Assembly: GCA_027310735.1 (NCBI GenBank)
Contig: DAIDAH010000020.1
Location: forward strand, 1 to 19,106
Reading direction: 5' to 3'
DNA: 19,106 bases
Source: Methylotenera sp.
Lineage (GTDB): Bacteria; Pseudomonadota; Gammaproteobacteria; Burkholderiales; Methylophilaceae
Shown: one piece after another, positions 1-7,695 of the stretch
Position numbering within the stretch: the first letter of the stretch is position 1
Layout: the number at the start of each line of letters is the position of its first letter
The notes under the pieces: model-generated
Seen by the model: the letters and a program-made list of their open reading frames with translations, nothing else
Database searches by the model: none
What the model was told of the DNA's origin: nothing
Position numbers and translations under genes: made by a program

Positions 1-1815
1 GTATGGAGTAAGCCTTTTACCAAAACACTCAATGAAGACAATGCGCCCTTTTACAAATGGTTTGAAGATGGCGAACTGAATGTATCTGCCAACTGCTTGG
101 ACAAGCATTTAACCACCATCCCAAATAAAACTGCAATTATCTTTGAAGCTGATGATGGTACGACTATCAATGTCACTTACAAAGAACTCTATCACCGCGT
201 GTGCCAATTTGCGAATGGATTAAAAAAACTTAACCTAAACTTGGGTGATCGCGTCATTATTTATCTGCCGATGGGCATTGAAGCCATCGTCGCCATGCAA
301 GCTTGTGCGCGCTTGGGTTTGATTCACTCCGTGGTATTCGGTGGTTTCTCATCAAAAAGTTTACATGAACGTATTCTGGATGCTGGCGCCAAGGCTGTCA
401 TTACATCTGATGGGCAATTCCGTGGTGGAAAAAAATTACCACTAAAACAAGCTGTTGATGAGGGTATTGCACTCGGTGGCTGTGAATCTATCAAAAATGT
501 AGTCGTGCTGAAAAAGACTGGGATAGAGGTTACTTGGAACGCGAATGACATCTGGTGGCATGACCTGATAAAAGATACGGCTGATACTTGTGAGCCTGTT
601 ATGGTCGGTGCCGAACATCCATTATTTTTGCTGTACACATCAGGCAGTACGGGCAAACCAAAAGGCGTGCAACATTCTTCTGCCGGTTATTTACTCCATG
701 CAATGAACACCATGCGCTGGACATTCGACATTAAAGATAATGACGTATTCTGGTGTACTGCTGACGTGGGCTGGATTACCGGACACACGTATGTAGCTTA
801 TGGGCCGCTGGCAATGGGCGCTACACAAGTAGTATTCGAGGGCGTTCCAACGTACCCTGATGCTGGCCGCTTTTGGCAAATGATTGAAAAACATAAAGTG
901 TCAATTTTCTACACAGCGCCTACTGCCATCCGATCACTGATTAAAGCCTCAGAAACCACACCTAGCACACACCCTAGCAACTACGATTTAAGCAGCTTAC
1001 GTTTATTAGGCTCAGTAGGTGAACCTATTAACCCTGAAGCATGGATGTGGTACTACGAACAAGTTGGTGGTAGCCGCTGCCCGATTGCCGATACTTTCTG
1101 GCAAACGGAAACTGGCGGTCATGTGATTACACCCCTACCAGGTGCAACAGCACTTGTGCCAGGCTCTTGCACACTACCATTCCCAGGGATCGCCATTGAT
1201 GTAGTAGATGAAACAGGTAAAGATGTACCTTGGGGAACAGGTGGTTTATTGGTCATCAAAAAGCCTTGGCCATCCATGATACGCACCATTTACAACGATC
1301 CTGAACGCTACAAATCCAGCTACTTCCCAGTCGACTTAGGTGGCAAGATTTATCTCGCTGGTGACGGTGCTGTACGTGACGCCACCACTGGCAACTTCAC
1401 CATCATGGGGCGTATTGATGACGTGCTAAATGTGTCTGGTCACCGTTTAGGCACGATGGAAATTGAGTCTGCACTAGTATCTAACCATCTGGTAGCAGAA
1501 GCTGCCGTAGTCGGAAAACCACATGATATCAAAGGTGAGTCAGTGATTGCTTATGTGGTGCTAAAAGGCGCGCGACCTGAAGGTGATGAAGCAAAAAAAA
1601 TCGTCGCAGAGCTACGTGATTGGGTGGGTAAAGAAATTGGTCCTATCGCTAAACCTGATGAAATTCGTTTTGGCGACAATCTGCCTAAAACACGTTCAGG
1701 CAAAATCATGCGCAGACTTTTACGCTCACTCGCTAAAGGTGAAGAAATCACCTCGGACATTTCCACCCTTGATAATCCAGCCATTCTAGAGCAACTTAAA
1801 CAACCTGCCGCTTAA
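1..1815 (+). CDS. acs: Acetyl-CoA synthetase (AMP-forming), 5' end outside the window
   Basis: Cytoplasmic enzyme that activates acetate with ATP to acetyl-AMP and then acetyl-CoA. The frame is open from base 1 (VWSKPF..., then FYKWFEDGELNVSANCLDKHL), so the gene enters from the left. A TTG at 97 is internal, not a start. About 604 residues are visible of the usual ~650. Family motifs seen are the P-loop-like YTSGSTGKPKGVQH, DVGWITGHTY, FWQTETGGH (whose Trp limits the acyl pocket to acetate in characterised Acs), and the C-terminal PKTRSGKIMRRLLR with the catalytic lysine that Pat-type acetyltransferases modify in Salmonella Acs. A CBS-domain gene follows after 41 bp on the same strand, so co-transcription is likely. 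Propionyl-CoA synthetase is the main alternative, but the Trp motif and C-terminus favour acetate. Confidence 0.95.
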   Translation, partial: VWSKPFTKTLNEDNAPFYKWFEDGELNVSANCLDKHLTTIPNKTAIIFEADDGTTINVTYKELYHRVCQFANGLKKLNLNLGDRVIIYLPMGIEAIVAMQACARLGLIHSVVFGGFSSKSLHERILDAGAKAVITSDGQFRGGKKLPLKQAVDEGIALGGCESIKNVVVLKKTGIEVTWNANDIWWHDLIKDTADTCEPVMVGAEHPLFLLYTSGSTGKPKGVQHSSAGYLLHAMNTMRWTFDIKDNDVFWCTADVGWITGHTYVAYGPLAMGATQVVFEGVPTYPDAGRFWQMIEKHKVSIFYTAPTAIRSLIKASETTPSTHPSNYDLSSLRLLGSVGEPINPEAWMWYYEQVGGSRCPIADTFWQTETGGHVITPLPGATALVPGSCTLPFPGIAIDVVDETGKDVPWGTGGLLVIKKPWPSMIRTIYNDPERYKSSYFPVDLGGKIYLAGDGAVRDATTGNFTIMGRIDDVLNVSGHRLGTMEIESALVSNHLVAEAAVVGKPHDIKGESVIAYVVLKGARPEGDEAKKIVAELRDWVGKEIGPIAKPDEIRFGDNLPKTRSGKIMRRLLRSLAKGEEITSDISTLDNPAILEQLKQPAA

Positions 1816-1856
1816 AACCAGCAGCCTAAGTTAACACCTAAAGAAAGGATAGAAAT

Positions 1857-2309
1857 ATGACCATTGGTGCAATTTGTAATCGTGATGTCATCACAGTATT
1901 ACGTGATGCCACTGTACTACAGGCAGCCAAACTGATGCGTCAGCATCATGTCGGCGATGTGGTAGTAATTGAATTGGGTAGTAATGAGAAACCAAAGCCT
2001 ATCGGCATCCTGACTGATCGTGACATCGTCATTGACCTGGTCGCAACAGAACTCGACGGTAAGGTAATTACGGCTGGTGACATTATGGTAGCAAACTTAG
2101 CTGTCATTCAAGAATCATCTGGCGTATTCGAAGCCATTCAAATCATGACGACCAAAGGCGTTCGACGCTTACCAGTTGTTGATGAGGAAGATGGATTAGT
2201 CGGCATTATTACACTGGATGATTTACTACTATTACTCGCAAAAGAGTTTGGCGGACTGACTAAACTTGTAACGCGTGAACAGAAAAACGAAGCGACCAAG
2301 CGACGTTAA
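1857..2309 (+). CDS. Two-CBS-domain protein
   Basis: A 150-residue protein made almost entirely of a CBS pair (Bateman module), at about residues 6-62 and 75-135. The repeats end in the typical GILTDRDIV and GIITLDDLL segments. CBS pairs usually bind adenine nucleotides (AMP, ATP, NADH) and act as energy sensors. No effector domain is fused. The ATG at 1857 has a good Shine-Dalgarno (AAAGGA about 7 nt upstream). It starts 41 bp after acs, and an AMP-producing synthetase next to a possible adenylate sensor suggests, but does not show, a functional link. The C-terminus is a short basic tail (REQKNEATKRR). The real partner cannot be read from sequence. Confidence 0.85.
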   Translation: MTIGAICNRDVITVLRDATVLQAAKLMRQHHVGDVVVIELGSNEKPKPIGILTDRDIVIDLVATELDGKVITAGDIMVANLAVIQESSGVFEAIQIMTTKGVRRLPVVDEEDGLVGIITLDDLLLLLAKEFGGLTKLVTREQKNEATKRR

Positions 2310-2389
2310 TCAACCTTACACTATTAAAGTACGGCGGTACCTTCTAAAAGAGGCGCACGCCAAAAGTTGAGTTTATAGAGCGTGTCCAT

Positions 2390-2416
2390 TTAAGGTAAAA
2401 TAGCGATTTACCTTAA
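2390..2416. repeat. Perfect 10-bp inverted repeat upstream of prfC
   Basis: TTAAGGTAAA (2390-2399) and TTTACCTTAA (2407-2416) are exact reverse complements separated by 7 nt. The right arm ends 12 nt before the prfC ATG. The left arm overlaps a possible -10 hexamer TAAAAT (2396-2401) with no convincing -35. No Shine-Dalgarno is present between the repeat and the ATG. It could be an operator or a 5'-UTR hairpin controlling RF3 translation; sequence alone does not decide. Confidence 0.6.
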
Positions 2417-2428
2417 CGTCTACCCCAC

Positions 2429-4000
2429 ATGTCTCTGCAAGAAGAAATCAAACGCCGTCGTACCTTTGCCATTATTTCCCATCCGGATGCGGGTAAAACC
2501 ACGCTTACCGAAAAACTATTGTGGTTCGGTGGCGCGATTCAGGTTGCAGGTGAAGTGCGTGGTCGTAAAGCCTCACGCCATGCTACATCCGACTGGATGG
2601 AACTGGAAAAACAACGCGGCATTTCCGTAACGTCATCCGTCATGCAGTTCCCTTACCGTGAACACATGATAAACCTGCTCGACACCCCAGGCCATGATGA
2701 CTTCTCAGAAGATACTTATCGTACATTGACCGCAGTGGACTCTGCGGTGATGGTGATTGACTCGGTAAACGGTGTAGAAGCGCAAACCATCAAACTACTT
2801 AATGTGTGTCGTATGCGTGACACACCTATCATCACTTTCATCAATAAACTGGACCGCGAAAGCCGCCCACCGATTGAGTTGCTAGATGAAATTGAAACCA
2901 CTTTGGGTATGGAATGTGCACCCATGACTTGGCCTATTGGTATGGGTAAAGGCTTTAGAGGTGTTTACAACCTATACACCGACACCATTTCATTCTTTGA
3001 CCCACGTGCAGAAAAAGGCACATCAGAAGTCATTCAAGGCATAGATAACCCTCGCCTGGATGAACTATTAGGACACGTAGCCGATGATCTGCGTATCGAC
3101 GTTGAGTTAGTACGCGGCGCATCGCATACCTTTGATAACGCACGTTATTTAAGCGGCAAACAAACGCCGGTATTTTTTGGTTCTGCAATCAACAACTTTG
3201 GCGTGCAGTCCTTACTGGATGCGGTGGTAGAGCTATCCCCGGCCCCGCTTACACGCAGCACAGCCAGTCGCCCGGTATTGCCGGACGAGAATAAATTTTC
3301 AGGTTTTGTGTTCAAAATTCAAGCGAATATGGATCCAAAACACCGTGACCGTATCGCCTTCTTGCGTGTCTGTTCAGGCCGTTTTGAACGTGGCATGAAA
3401 ATCAAACAAGTGGCTACAGGCAAGCTCATGGCGGTCAACAATGCCATTACATTTATGGCGCAAGACCGTACCACTATGGATGAAGCCTACTCCGGAGATA
3501 TTATCGGTATTCCGAACCACGGAACGATTAAAGTCGGCGACACCTTTTCTGAAGGTGAAGAACTCAAGTTTACGGGCATCCCATCTTTTGCCCCAGAATT
3601 CTTCCGCCGTGCACGCCTGAAAAACCCGCTCAAAATGAAGCAATTGCAAAAAGGCCTGCAACAATTGGCAGAAGAAGGTGCCTCGCAACTATTCCGTCCG
3701 CTGTTATCCAACGACCTGATTTTAGGCGCGGTAGGTATGCTGCAGTTTGACGTTGTTGCGCACCGTCTAGAGCATGAGTATGGCGTGGATATTGTATTTG
3801 AGAACTATGACTGCTATACCGCACGCTGGCTACGCGGCTCTGATGCTGACTTAAAAGCGATTGCAGATAAATACGGCTTCAACGTGGCATTGGATGGTGC
3901 TGAAGAATATGTATACCTCGCGCCAAATCGCGTGAACTTACAAATGGCACAAGAGCGTTACCCAGATATTAAATTCCTAGAAACGCGTGAAATATTCTAA
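2429..4000 (+). CDS. prfC: Peptide chain release factor 3 (RF3)
   Basis: Translational GTPase that removes RF1/RF2 from the ribosome after peptide release. It has 523 residues, close to the ~529 of E. coli RF3. G-domain motifs are G1 HPDAGKTT (18-25), the RGISVTSSVMQFPY switch I segment, G3 DTPGHDD (85-91) and G4 NKLD (139-142). Domains II and III follow, with the RF3-specific segment PEFFRRARLKNPLKMKQLQKGL and a C-terminus ending in YPDIKFLETREIF. The ATG at 2429 is chosen because MSLQEEIKRRRTFAIISHPD matches the RF3 N-terminus. It has no clear ribosome-binding site and lies just after a perfect inverted repeat. A strong terminator closes the gene. EF-G and TypA are excluded by length and these motifs. 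Confidence 0.97.
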   Translation: MSLQEEIKRRRTFAIISHPDAGKTTLTEKLLWFGGAIQVAGEVRGRKASRHATSDWMELEKQRGISVTSSVMQFPYREHMINLLDTPGHDDFSEDTYRTLTAVDSAVMVIDSVNGVEAQTIKLLNVCRMRDTPIITFINKLDRESRPPIELLDEIETTLGMECAPMTWPIGMGKGFRGVYNLYTDTISFFDPRAEKGTSEVIQGIDNPRLDELLGHVADDLRIDVELVRGASHTFDNARYLSGKQTPVFFGSAINNFGVQSLLDAVVELSPAPLTRSTASRPVLPDENKFSGFVFKIQANMDPKHRDRIAFLRVCSGRFERGMKIKQVATGKLMAVNNAITFMAQDRTTMDEAYSGDIIGIPNHGTIKVGDTFSEGEELKFTGIPSFAPEFFRRARLKNPLKMKQLQKGLQQLAEEGASQLFRPLLSNDLILGAVGMLQFDVVAHRLEHEYGVDIVFENYDCYTARWLRGSDADLKAIADKYGFNVALDGAEEYVYLAPNRVNLQMAQERYPDIKFLETREIF

Positions 4001-4007
4001 ATGAAGT

Positions 4008-4043
4008 CCCCCCGCTAAATGCCTAACAGCAGCGGGGGGTTTC
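4008..4043 (+). terminator. Intrinsic terminator after prfC
   Basis: CCCCCCGCT (4008-4016) pairs perfectly with AGCGGGGGG (4031-4039) around a 14-nt loop, followed by TTTC. The stem is very GC-rich but the T tract is short. It begins 8 nt after the prfC stop and separates prfC from the convergent SulP gene. No T tract is seen on the opposite strand. Confidence 0.8.
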
Positions 4044-4101
4044 TAATGCTCAGGAACCACGCCTAGCAATAAATTTGCAAGGGCGTTTACGAAAGAGCCT
4101 G

Positions 4102-5841
4102 CTACAAAGATGTCTCCCATTTTGCAGCATCATTCTTATGCAATAGTGCCTCGAATGCTGCGTTGGCCGAAAAAAATACCTGCCCAGAAAGAGACTCCCA
4201 TAATGGCGAGTGGCTCAAGCGGTCCTGTACCGGCCCTTTAATTTCCGCCAAGTGCAATCGGATTCCGCGAGCAGCGAGATCGCGATTCAGCTCGGTAAGC
4301 ACCTCCATAGCAGTTGTATCAACCATATTGACCGCGCTCATGATTAGCACCACTTCATGAATATCAGGAACCTTCGTCAACTCTAATGTTATCCTAGATT
4401 CGACTGCGCTCAGATTTCCAAAAAAAAGACTTTCATCGATACGCAATAACAGAACTCCTGGCAATGTTTCCACATCATGACGCACTACATTGCGGAAATG
4501 CTCACTACCTGAAATGCGACCAACCACAGCGAGATGAGGGATACTTGCCCGAAAAAGTAAGGTAGCAAGTGAAAGACTTACACCCAGTACAATTCCACCT
4601 TCCAGTCCGAATATAATGACTCCGAATGCCGCACCTAATAATGATAGCGCATCGGCACGGTCATATGCCCACGCATTTCGGAATGCTTTGATATCCACCA
4701 TGCTAATAGCCGCCACCACAATATTCGCAGCAAGAACAGCTAAAGGCAATCTAGCAAACCAGTGAGCAGCACCAACAACTATGACAATCATCGCTATTGC
4801 AGAAACGATACTTGCCAAAGGTGTCTGTGCTCCAGATGCTACATTTACAGCTGAACGTGACACGCCCCCTCCTGTCGGCATTCCTCCGTAAAAAGCTGCA
4901 ACCAGATTAGAAGCCCCCAGCCCGACTAATTCAGCATTAGCATCAATACGCTCTTGGCGCTTGATTGCCAGAGCCTGAGCCATAGAAATCCCCTGCACCA
5001 TGCCGATTACCGCCATCAATAGCGCTGGTACTTCGAGCGTTTTGATAGCGCTATAGCTCGGTAAAAAGAACGTAAACCCTGGCAAGCCTTCAACCAAACT
5101 ACCTACTACTGACACGCCAACTTGTCCATCAAGATTGAAGTGAATCACCATCACGGTTGATATAAGAACAACCAGCAGAGGTGTTATACGAACGACAAAA
5201 GCTGCGCGTTCACGAGAGTAACCAAGTTGAGTGAGTATAGATGCCAAACCATACCTAGCAAAAATTAGAGTCACAAGCGCAGAGAGGCCTATCACTAATG
5301 TTGCACCATGACTGTGTGGCAGTTGTTGTAACAGCGCGGCTAATATTGCCCAAGTGTCTTCACTAGGTGTGGATATTCCCAAGAGAGACTTTAGCTGACT
5401 AATGACAATGAGCACTGACGCGCCTGAAATGAAACCGCTTATGACTGGCCTACTTAGCAATTGGGAAAGAAAGCCTAATCGAAGCACTCCAAAGATCAAA
5501 AGTAGCGCGCCTGAAATAAGAGAAAGACTAGCCGCGAGTATGATGTATTCTGGTGAGCCCGGCAACGCGATTGGACTCAACACTGTAAAGGTCATAATAG
5601 CAGTGATAGCAACAGGCCCTACAGCCTGAACCATACTACTACCCCAGATGGCATAAGCTATCACTGGGAATATGCTTATATACAAACCTACTTGAGGTGG
5701 CAATCCTGCCAGCAATGCATAAGCCAGACTTTGTGGAATCACCAGAACAGTAAATATTACCCCCGCAGTCAAGTCCGGAACTAGATTTTTACGTTGATAA
5801 TCGATAAGCCAAATAGGCAGGATTTTTCTTAGAATATTCAT
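4102..5841 (-). CDS. SulP-family anion permease with C-terminal STAS domain
   Basis: Inner-membrane transporter of the SLC26/SulP family, which carries sulfate, bicarbonate or other anions. The ATG at 5841 gives 579 residues. A further in-frame GTG at 5886 adds 15 residues unlike SulP N-termini and is less likely. After the leader MNILRKILPIWLIDYQRKNL come about 10-14 hydrophobic segments (residues ~22-430). Conserved family stretches include LVIPQSLAYALLAGLPPQVGLY, VQAVGPVA and GGMPTGGGVSRSAVN. A STAS domain occupies about 455-565, with LLLRIDESLFFGN and MVDTTAMEVL. Substrate cannot be assigned: no cys genes or carbonic anhydrase lie nearby. The gene is convergent with prfC and divergent from the YchJ-family gene. 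Confidence 0.92.
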   Translation of the reverse strand: MNILRKILPIWLIDYQRKNLVPDLTAGVIFTVLVIPQSLAYALLAGLPPQVGLYISIFPVIAYAIWGSSMVQAVGPVAITAIMTFTVLSPIALPGSPEYIILAASLSLISGALLLIFGVLRLGFLSQLLSRPVISGFISGASVLIVISQLKSLLGISTPSEDTWAILAALLQQLPHSHGATLVIGLSALVTLIFARYGLASILTQLGYSRERAAFVVRITPLLVVLISTVMVIHFNLDGQVGVSVVGSLVEGLPGFTFFLPSYSAIKTLEVPALLMAVIGMVQGISMAQALAIKRQERIDANAELVGLGASNLVAAFYGGMPTGGGVSRSAVNVASGAQTPLASIVSAIAMIVIVVGAAHWFARLPLAVLAANIVVAAISMVDIKAFRNAWAYDRADALSLLGAAFGVIIFGLEGGIVLGVSLSLATLLFRASIPHLAVVGRISGSEHFRNVVRHDVETLPGVLLLRIDESLFFGNLSAVESRITLELTKVPDIHEVVLIMSAVNMVDTTAMEVLTELNRDLAARGIRLHLAEIKGPVQDRLSHSPLWESLSGQVFFSANAAFEALLHKNDAAKWETSL

Positions 5842-5932
5842 GGTTAAATGTCGCTTAGAATTGCAGTCATTAAGTATGAAATGCACTTTACACCGAATGC
5901 ATTAACTTAATAAATGGATTATTCTTATACAA

Positions 5933-5944
5933 TTAACCGGTTAA
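5933..5944. promoter_or_regulatory. Palindrome in the sulP / ychJ divergent region
   Basis: TTAACCGGTTAA is a perfect 12-bp palindrome. With one extra base on the right it extends to CAATTAACC / GGTTAAATTG. It lies about 90 bp upstream of the SulP start, next to a TATAAG-like -10 on the minus strand, and about 145 bp upstream of the YchJ-family start. A dimeric regulator site is plausible but unproven. Confidence 0.35.
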
Positions 5945-6089
5945 ATTGGTATTTGAATAATTTATGGCGATTAATATAGCCTATGCATATTGCTTTAAGA
6001 CAGTTACAAGTTTTATTGCTATTACACAAAGTGGAGTGCATCCACAAATAAAACCCGCACCCTTTTAAATACAAGAAAGAACGTAAGAT

Positions 6090-6482
6090 TTGGCTAAAAA
6101 ATCCTCTCAAGCTTTATGTCCATGTGAAAGTGACATGCCCTACAGCACTTGCTGTGAACCTTACCATCTAGGCATAGCAGCACCAACGCCAGAAACACTG
6201 ATGCGCTCACGCTATACAGCTTATGTACTTGGACTTGAGGATTATTTATTACAGACGTGGCACCCAGACTTCCGCCCAGTTAGTCTGGACTTAGCTGAGA
6301 ATGAGCAAATCAAGTGGTTGGGTTTGCGAGTAAACCAGACTGCATTGACTAGCGAAAACACGGCTTCCGTGGACTTTATTGCACGTTATAAAATTAGGGG
6401 CAAAGCTGAGCGTATGCACGAACTTAGTCAGTTCGAGCTAATAGAAAACCACTGGTACTATCTGACAGGCGAAATGAAATAG
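6090..6482 (+). CDS. YchJ-family (UPF0225) protein without the C-terminal SEC-C motif
   Basis: A 130-residue protein. The N-terminal SEC-C-like cysteine motif CPCESDMPYSTCCEPY (11-26) could bind zinc. It is followed by the YchJ core: LMRSRYTAYVLGLEDYLLQTWH, then KWLGLRVNQT and VDFIARYKIRGKAERMHELSQF. E. coli YchJ carries a second CPCGSGKKFKKCC motif at its C-terminus; here the protein ends at YYLTGEMK, like the short members of the family. The start is TTG at 6090 with only a weak purine-rich upstream stretch. No in-frame ATG precedes the cysteine motif, so TTG is the best choice. Molecular function is unknown for the family. Confidence 0.85.
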   Translation: MAKKSSQALCPCESDMPYSTCCEPYHLGIAAPTPETLMRSRYTAYVLGLEDYLLQTWHPDFRPVSLDLAENEQIKWLGLRVNQTALTSENTASVDFIARYKIRGKAERMHELSQFELIENHWYYLTGEMK

Positions 6483-6567
6483 CTTCCGTACGGCTCGACA
6501 CTCTGCCGTCTGAATGATGCTTTAATTACTTCCGCCCTATCAGAATATCTACGGAGTGGACTGACCG

Positions 6568-6714
6568 TTATAATTCCCCAGCTTTCTTAGCATCTTCTCT
6601 AATATGGCGCGTGATAAAGGAGTAGAAAAAAACAAACATTCCTAAGATGAAAATAATAACCGCTATACTTTGCAGACCATAGTCAGTTGAAAACAGATTT
6701 AATAGCAAGTTCAT
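6568..6714 (-). CDS. Small single-pass membrane protein (48 aa, DUF3149-like)
   Basis: An intact 49-codon frame on the minus strand. It starts MNLLLNLFSTDYGLQS, has one hydrophobic helix at about 15-35 (IAVIIFILGMFVFFYSFIT) and ends with a charged tail RHIREDAKKAGEL. The ATG is preceded by AAAGGAC with 7 nt spacing, an excellent ribosome-binding site, which strongly supports translation. Size, the TDYGLxS stretch and the helix layout match what I recall of DUF3149 proteins of beta- and gammaproteobacteria, whose function is unknown. The gene stands alone, with a 7-bp inverted repeat (6746-6752 / 6757-6763) in its upstream region. The family name is from memory and needs a profile search. Confidence 0.75.
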   Translation of the reverse strand: MNLLLNLFSTDYGLQSIAVIIFILGMFVFFYSFITRHIREDAKKAGEL

Positions 6715-6908
6715 GTTAAAAGTCCTTTAAGCGATAAAGAAATTCAGTAGCTCAATAGCTACTACATGAAGAATGCGCCTTTCAAATTGTCTATGTATTG
6801 ACTTGAATCAAGTAAGCTTTAAATTTAACCCGTTTATAAACAAGGTTAATTTAGCTAGATATATTGGGTATCCAATTCCATGATTGATATCTCAGGTTTA
6901 AAGATTAC
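6715..6908. other. AT-rich intergenic region with two small inverted repeats
   Basis: This stretch between the small membrane-protein gene and the toxin-antitoxin promoter holds AGTAGCT (6746-6752) with AGCTACT (6757-6763), and ACTTGA / TCAAGT around one base (6801-6813), the latter overlapping a TTGACT -35-like hexamer (6798-6803). No gene is seen. The repeats may be regulatory. Confidence 0.4.
6866..6886. repeat. Left half-copy of the hairpin repeat flanking the toxin-antitoxin pair
   Basis: GGGTATCC (6866-6873) is the reverse complement of GGATACCC at 7606-7613. ATTCCATGATTG (6875-6886) recurs exactly at 7576-7587. The segment therefore resembles one arm of the larger palindrome on the other side of the module. 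Confidence 0.5.
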
Positions 6909-6936
6909 TTTACGTGTAGCACTTATGTGCTACAAT
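6909..6936 (+). promoter_or_regulatory. Toxin-antitoxin promoter with overlapping operator palindrome
   Basis: TTTACG (6909-6914) and TACAAT (6931-6936) with a 16-nt spacer form a plausible sigma-70 promoter. TGTAGCAC (6915-6922) and GTGCTACA (6927-6934) are perfect 8-bp inverted arms around TTAT, filling the spacer and most of the -10. This is the usual layout for autorepression by a ribbon-helix-helix antitoxin or its complex with the toxin. Confidence 0.7.
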
Positions 6937-6964
6937 TAGCCTTATTCTGTAATAAGGACGAATC

Positions 6965-7249
6965 ATGTCAACAACGACCATCCGACTGCCTAACGACCTT
7001 AAGTCTCGCGTTGCGGAGGCTGCGAAACGTGCCGGGACTACTGCACACGGTTTCATTCTGGAAGCTATTGCAGAAAAAACAGCTCAGGATGAAAAACGTG
7101 CAGACTTCGAAGCGGAAGCTGAGGGGCGCTATGCCAGAATTATTGCCTCAGGGGAGACTATCCCTTGGGCTGATATGCGCAATTATCTTAAAGCTAAAAT
7201 TGATGGCAAGAGCATCTCTGCGCCAAAAAGCCGCAAGCTCGCACGTTAG
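6965..7249 (+). CDS. Ribbon-helix-helix antitoxin (ParD/CopG-type)
   Basis: A 94-residue antitoxin expected to bind both its operator and the toxin encoded immediately downstream. The N-terminus TTIRLPNDLKSRVAEAAKRAG followed by TTAHGFILEAIAEK is a typical RHH strand-helix-helix (residues ~3-37) for DNA binding as a dimer. The C-terminal half, rich in Glu/Ala and then SGETIPWADMRNYLKAK (62-78), is the likely toxin-wrapping segment. The ATG at 6965 has AAGGA 6 nt upstream. The stop is 2 nt before the toxin ATG, so the genes are coupled. A perfect palindrome covers the promoter. The exact family is not certain. Confidence 0.88.
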   Translation: MSTTTIRLPNDLKSRVAEAAKRAGTTAHGFILEAIAEKTAQDEKRADFEAEAEGRYARIIASGETIPWADMRNYLKAKIDGKSISAPKSRKLAR

Positions 7250-7251
7250 AC

Positions 7252-7551
7252 ATGGCATCAATTGAACTTGCACCAGAGATTGGTGAGGATTTCCAACGCA
7301 TACTTGACCACCCTATGGATTTTCAGGTGGAAAATCCGGGCCAGCGGATCGAGGAAATCATTGAAGCGATTAACATCCTCTCCAACAACCCACTCATAGG
7401 GCGTCCAGCAGCTTCTGGTCAGCGTGAACTGATTATCGGTCGCAAGTCTCACGGATACGTAGCGCTATATCGATATATCCAATATATCGATACGATTTTC
7501 GTCCTAGCTATCAGGAGCCAAAATGAGGCTGGATATGCCGATCGCGACTAA
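7252..7551 (+). CDS. ParE/RelE-superfamily toxin
   Basis: A 99-residue type II toxin. The layout is typical of ParE: an N-terminal strand (SIELAPEIGEDFQRILDH), two helices (NPGQRIEEIIEAINILSNNPLIGRP), then RELIIGRKSHGYVALYRY and a final strand IDTIFVLAIRSQNEAGY. ParE toxins poison DNA gyrase, whereas RelE-like relatives cut mRNA on the ribosome; the sequence does not decide which. It follows its antitoxin by 2 nt and is intact. A palindromic repeat lies 23 bp after its stop. The module stands alone among housekeeping genes and is flanked by repeats, suggesting it was acquired. Confidence 0.88.
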   Translation: MASIELAPEIGEDFQRILDHPMDFQVENPGQRIEEIIEAINILSNNPLIGRPAASGQRELIIGRKSHGYVALYRYIQYIDTIFVLAIRSQNEAGYADRD

Positions 7552-7573
7552 ACAAAAAAATGAGCCTAAAATC

Positions 7574-7613
7574 GTATTCCATGATTGCCATCAATCATAG
7601 ATGACGGATACCC
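7574..7613. repeat. Imperfect palindrome after the toxin gene
   Basis: ATGATTG (7581-7587) and CAATCAT (7592-7598) pair perfectly around CCAT. Outside them, GTATTCC (7574-7580) faces GGATAC (7606-7611) with one unpaired base. The left flank of the toxin-antitoxin pair carries a related half-site at 6866-6886. There is no T tract, so it is a poor intrinsic terminator. Confidence 0.55.
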
Positions 7614-7695
7614 GATAAATTATTTGATGCGTAGTTTGAGCTATGCCTTTTTAGACATAAACCCAAACTAGCTTGATTGACTAAACAGATTTACT

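Noticed and set aside
97..99. TTG at 97 as the start of acs
   Set aside because: The frame is open to base 1 and the upstream residues match Acs.
324..656. Long antisense frames inside acs, and similar ones in prfC, ybiT, guaA and guaB
   Set aside because: They are shadows of well-supported genes and have no family features.
5842..5886. GTG start giving a longer SulP protein
   Set aside because: The added residues are hydrophilic and unlike SulP N-termini; ATG at 5841 fits better.
7574..7613. Integron attC site after the toxin-antitoxin pair
   Set aside because: The palindrome lacks the GTTRRRY and RYYYAAC core sites, and there is no integrase.
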